NCBI GenBank assembly: GCA_902797475.1
Contig: CADBTG010000253.1
Location: 1 to 6,303, forward strand
Direction of reading: 5' to 3'
Origin: an uncultured Lachnospiraceae bacterium
GTDB lineage: Bacteria; Bacillota; Clostridia; Lachnospirales; Lachnospiraceae
DNA length: 6,303 nt
Each line of letters starts with the position of its first letter. The first letter of the stretch is position 1. Below the pieces are notes generated by a model. The model made no database searches, had not been told where the DNA came from, and saw only the letters and a list, made by a program, of their open reading frames with translations. Position numbers and translations under genes: made by a program. Below, piece after piece: positions 5,767 through 6,303 of this stretch.

Positions 5767-6303
5767 ATGAATGAGATTTTAAAGAAGTTTCGCGATTTCG
5801 GCATCATTCCGGTTGTCCGGATTGACCGCGCCTCGGATGCGGTTGATCTTGCGAAGGCTTTGATCGACGGAGGGCTTCCGGTTGCGGAAGTGACTTTCCG
5901 GACCGAGGCCGCAGGTGAAGCGATAGCCGCGATGAAGAAGGCGTATCCCGAGATGCTTCTCGGCGCGGGAACCGTTCTTACGACGGAGCAGGTTGATGCG
6001 GCATTGGCAGCAGGAGCCGAGTTCATCGTGAGCCCCGGACTGAATCCGAAGGTTGTAAAGTACTGCCAGGAAAAGAACATCCCCATCACCCCCGGCATCC
6101 AGACACCGACTGAGATCGAAGCAGCGCTTGAGCTGGGACTGAAGACCGTTAAGTTTTTCCCGGCGGAGCCGGCTGGCGGTCTGAAGATGATCAAGGCCAT
6201 TGCCGCTCCTTACGTGGATGTAACCTTCATGCCCACCGGAGGCATCAGCGCTTCCAACGTGCGCGAATATCTGGGATATAACAGAATTATCGCCTGCGGC
6301 GGC
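5767..6303 (+). CDS. eda: 2-dehydro-3-deoxy-phosphogluconate aldolase (KDPG/KHG aldolase), 3' end missing
   Basis: This class I aldolase cleaves 2-keto-3-deoxy-6-phosphogluconate to pyruvate and glyceraldehyde 3-phosphate. It is the last step of the Entner-Doudoroff pathway and of hexuronate degradation, and acts in the cytoplasm. The visible 179 residues form most of a TIM barrel. Key residues are present: GIIPVVR (12-18), E41 and R45 in EVTFRTE, GAGTV (66-70), SPGLNP (89-94), TPGIQTPTE (108-116) and the Schiff-base lysine K129 in VKFFPAE. MPTGGIS (155-161) forms the phosphate site. The window ends inside the usual C-terminal CGGSW motif, so roughly 25-35 residues are missing compared with the usual 205-215. 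AGAGG (5755-5759) lies seven bases before the ATG, 11 bases after the CvpA-like gene. Activity on 4-hydroxy-2-oxoglutarate (KHG) is possible. Its link to the replication genes is probably only positional. Confidence 0.95.
   Translation, partial: MNEILKKFRDFGIIPVVRIDRASDAVDLAKALIDGGLPVAEVTFRTEAAGEAIAAMKKAYPEMLLGAGTVLTTEQVDAALAAGAEFIVSPGLNPKVVKYCQEKNIPITPGIQTPTEIEAALELGLKTVKFFPAEPAGGLKMIKAIAAPYVDVTFMPTGGISASNVREYLGYNRIIACGG

Noticed and set aside
5003..5767. A 254-codon open frame on the minus strand opposite the CvpA-like gene
   Set aside because: The product is full of His, Arg, Gln and Asn with no domain or hydrophobic core. The plus-strand frame has membrane helices, a family motif and a strong ribosome-binding site.

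Overview
The window looks like chromosomal DNA of a Gram-positive anaerobe of the class Clostridia, most likely Lachnospiraceae. I base this on three things: strong AGGAGG ribosome-binding sites ahead of almost every gene, a B. subtilis-like dnaX-ybaB-recR order, and a DUF5711-like membrane-anchored protein plus a CvpA-like protein directly after recR. Base composition is moderate GC and looks even throughout. There are no mobile elements, CRISPR arrays, tRNAs or rRNAs. The family-level assignment is an inference from gene content.

Left part, minus strand (1-1092): a complete MscS-type mechanosensitive channel gene is followed after 39 bases by the 5' end of an unrecognised gene that runs off the window. 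Its product begins with an acidic, proline-rich segment. The two genes share a strand and the second has its own good ribosome-binding site, so they probably form one transcription unit.

Divergent control region (1093-1341): it holds two well-formed sigma-A-type promoters pointing away from each other. One reads left into the MscS gene (TTGTTG, 17 bases, TATACT). The other reads right into dnaX (TTGTTT, 17 bases, extended TGG-TACAAT). An 8-base inverted repeat lies between the two -35 boxes.

Right part, plus strand (1342-6303): six tightly packed genes with gaps of 4 to 17 bases and no terminator-like hairpin between them. They are dnaX (clamp-loader tau subunit), ybaB/ebfC (nucleoid-associated DNA-binding protein), recR (recombination mediator), a DUF5711-like single-pass membrane protein with a probable beta-propeller domain, a CvpA-like four-helix membrane protein with an unusually long soluble loop, and a 2-dehydro-3-deoxyphosphogluconate aldolase (eda) cut by the window end. 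The first three form the conserved replication and repair group. The next two are poorly characterised membrane proteins. The aldolase is a sugar-acid catabolic enzyme whose place in the run is probably incidental.

Most of the window is ordinary housekeeping sequence. I see no clear new defence, mobile or RNA system. The most interesting points are the uncharacterised DUF5711/CvpA pair tied to the recR operon and the long inserted loop in the CvpA-like protein.
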